Source of the DNA: Symsagittifera roscoffensis
Taxonomy: Eukaryota; Xenacoelomorpha; Acoela; Convolutidae
Direction: 5' to 3'
DNA length: 64,000 nt
NCBI RefSeq assembly: GCF_963678635.1
Contig: NC_087069.1
Location: forward strand, 14,856,660-14,920,659
Shown here: in pieces, positions 62,880 to 64,000 of the stretch
How the letters are laid out: every line of letters begins with the position of its first letter
How positions within the stretch are numbered: the first letter of the stretch is position 1
Notes under the pieces: model-generated
Seen by the model: the letters and a program-made list of their open reading frames with translations, nothing else
Databases searched by the model: none
Told to the model about the DNA's origin: nothing
Position numbers and translations under genes: made by a program

Positions 62880-64000
62880 TTGCTAATTTCTGACGAAAAC
62901 TTGATGGAATAAACACAGAACTTAAACTGGAAAACCGAAAAAAAACCTTAACCATTGCTATATACGATATACCTTAAACGTGCAAAAATTCTTTTGTTAA
63001 ACATGCGAAAATAATACATTGAAAAAGCTTAAACATGGCGAGATAGTGAAGGTCGCATTTAAATACATAATAGATTTGAGCTAAGGTGATTTTACTTCTA
63101 TGTTTTCGCGTGAGAAAGTAGCTCTGGGCTATAGTTCTACGTAGCCTTGGTGCTCAGAGCAAAAAATAAAATCAAAGATTTTTTAAACGGCAAATTCAGT
63201 ATCAACAATTCATCAAATTTAAACCACAACCTAAACAACAAAAATAATTTCTCAATTTACAGATCAATTTTCATATAGAATTTATAATTTCTTTAATATA
63301 TAACATCATATTTTTAAATTAGCCCACTCCAAATTTACAAACAGCACAGTTTTGTAGTTTTTAATTCGTCAATTTTATCCATAGCGAAAAACGAAAGCAA
63401 AAGATTCTATAACAGCTGAAATATGCGAGCAAATATCTGCATTTGCATTCAAACAAACTTCAAATATTTACAAATAAACTAAGAAGTGCTCAAAACTGCA
63501 CATTAGACAATATCCGAATAGTAGTGTTCGTTAAATCTGACGACAGAAACTTAGACGACTGGAGACTACACTACCACATAACATTAAGATGTCAAGCTAT
63601 TAAGCCAGAATAAAGTTGCAGCTTTTTGATTGGCTATTTTTCTCATTAACACTCCTGAAACTAGCGTTAAAAGTAATCGCGCTGTTTCTCTTCGTTCTTA
63701 TTTGCTTGTCTTCACAAAAAAAGTTTGAATATAATTGTCGTCTTAACCGCTGTCGTCTTATTTGCTGCGCACTCGAATATACTATAGCACGTAAATTGCC
63801 TGATTTTTTTTGTAGTTTATGACCTAAACTTTAGGTATTGCGTTTTTTTTAAGTAGCGCCAGGCTGAATACCTAGTTGGTACAAAAAACAACATTAACAA
63901 CATAGAGATCCGATTATCACACAGTGTAATGTCCACTATTTTATTACAACCCAGAAACTTCAACTCTGTTGTTTCTTTCTATTATTGTTTGTTAGTCCTT
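62880..64000. other. AT-rich DNA, nothing recognised
   Basis: No gene, repeat family or RNA gene was identified. A 68-codon ORF at 63616-63822 is hydrophobic at its start but lacks any other support. Confidence 0.4.

Overview
The window looks like AT-rich nuclear DNA from an invertebrate animal. It has one large intron-containing gene, exons clearly richer in G+C than the introns, and dense old transposable-element debris. No rRNA gene, bona fide tRNA gene, CRISPR array or bacterial operon is visible. One intron with a non-canonical GA..AG boundary, a possible 37-nt micro-intron, splice acceptors just before the start codon, and many non-autonomous elements would fit a large-genome larvacean tunicate, but that is only a hypothesis from these traits. 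Repeat relationships were judged by eye; no alignment or database search was run.

The one host gene is a TRPM-family cation channel on the + strand, 34614-57539. Thirteen exons can be joined with consistent phases into 1300 codons plus a stop. In order it encodes an N-terminal cysteine/charged segment, the TRPM homology (SLOG/LSDAT-type) region, an ankyrin-like helical region, a long polar linker, six membrane segments with a pore loop, the TRP-helix region and a short C-terminal coiled coil. No C-terminal kinase or NUDIX enzyme follows. Oddities are the GA..AG intron 5, a possible micro-intron in exon 3, and a duplicated acceptor before exon 9.

Layout. 1-5060: a faint coding remnant, a decayed tandem array (1400-3290) and an inverted-repeat element (3966-4767). 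5061-7373: a MULE-type DNA transposon with a broken transposase on the - strand. 7374-14977: AT-rich spacer with several short non-autonomous elements. 14978-21648: a roughly 6.66-kb Ty3/gypsy LTR retrotransposon on the - strand with two 215-bp LTRs, a candidate TSD and degraded gag-pol. 21649-34580: repeat-rich intergenic DNA including a 26-bp GC-rich minisatellite (26698-27190). 34584-57539: the TRPM gene, whose introns hold many copies of the same MITE and SINE families. 57540-61170: downstream DNA rich in tRNA-derived SINEs. 61430-62870: a tandem array with units of about 150-185 bp. 62880-64000: nothing recognisable.

The mobile elements are related to one another. A 380-bp deletion derivative of the MULE lies about 250 bp upstream of the TRPM start codon. 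At least five element families seen in the intergenic part recur inside TRPM introns, which largely explains why the gene spans 23 kb for a 3.9-kb coding sequence.
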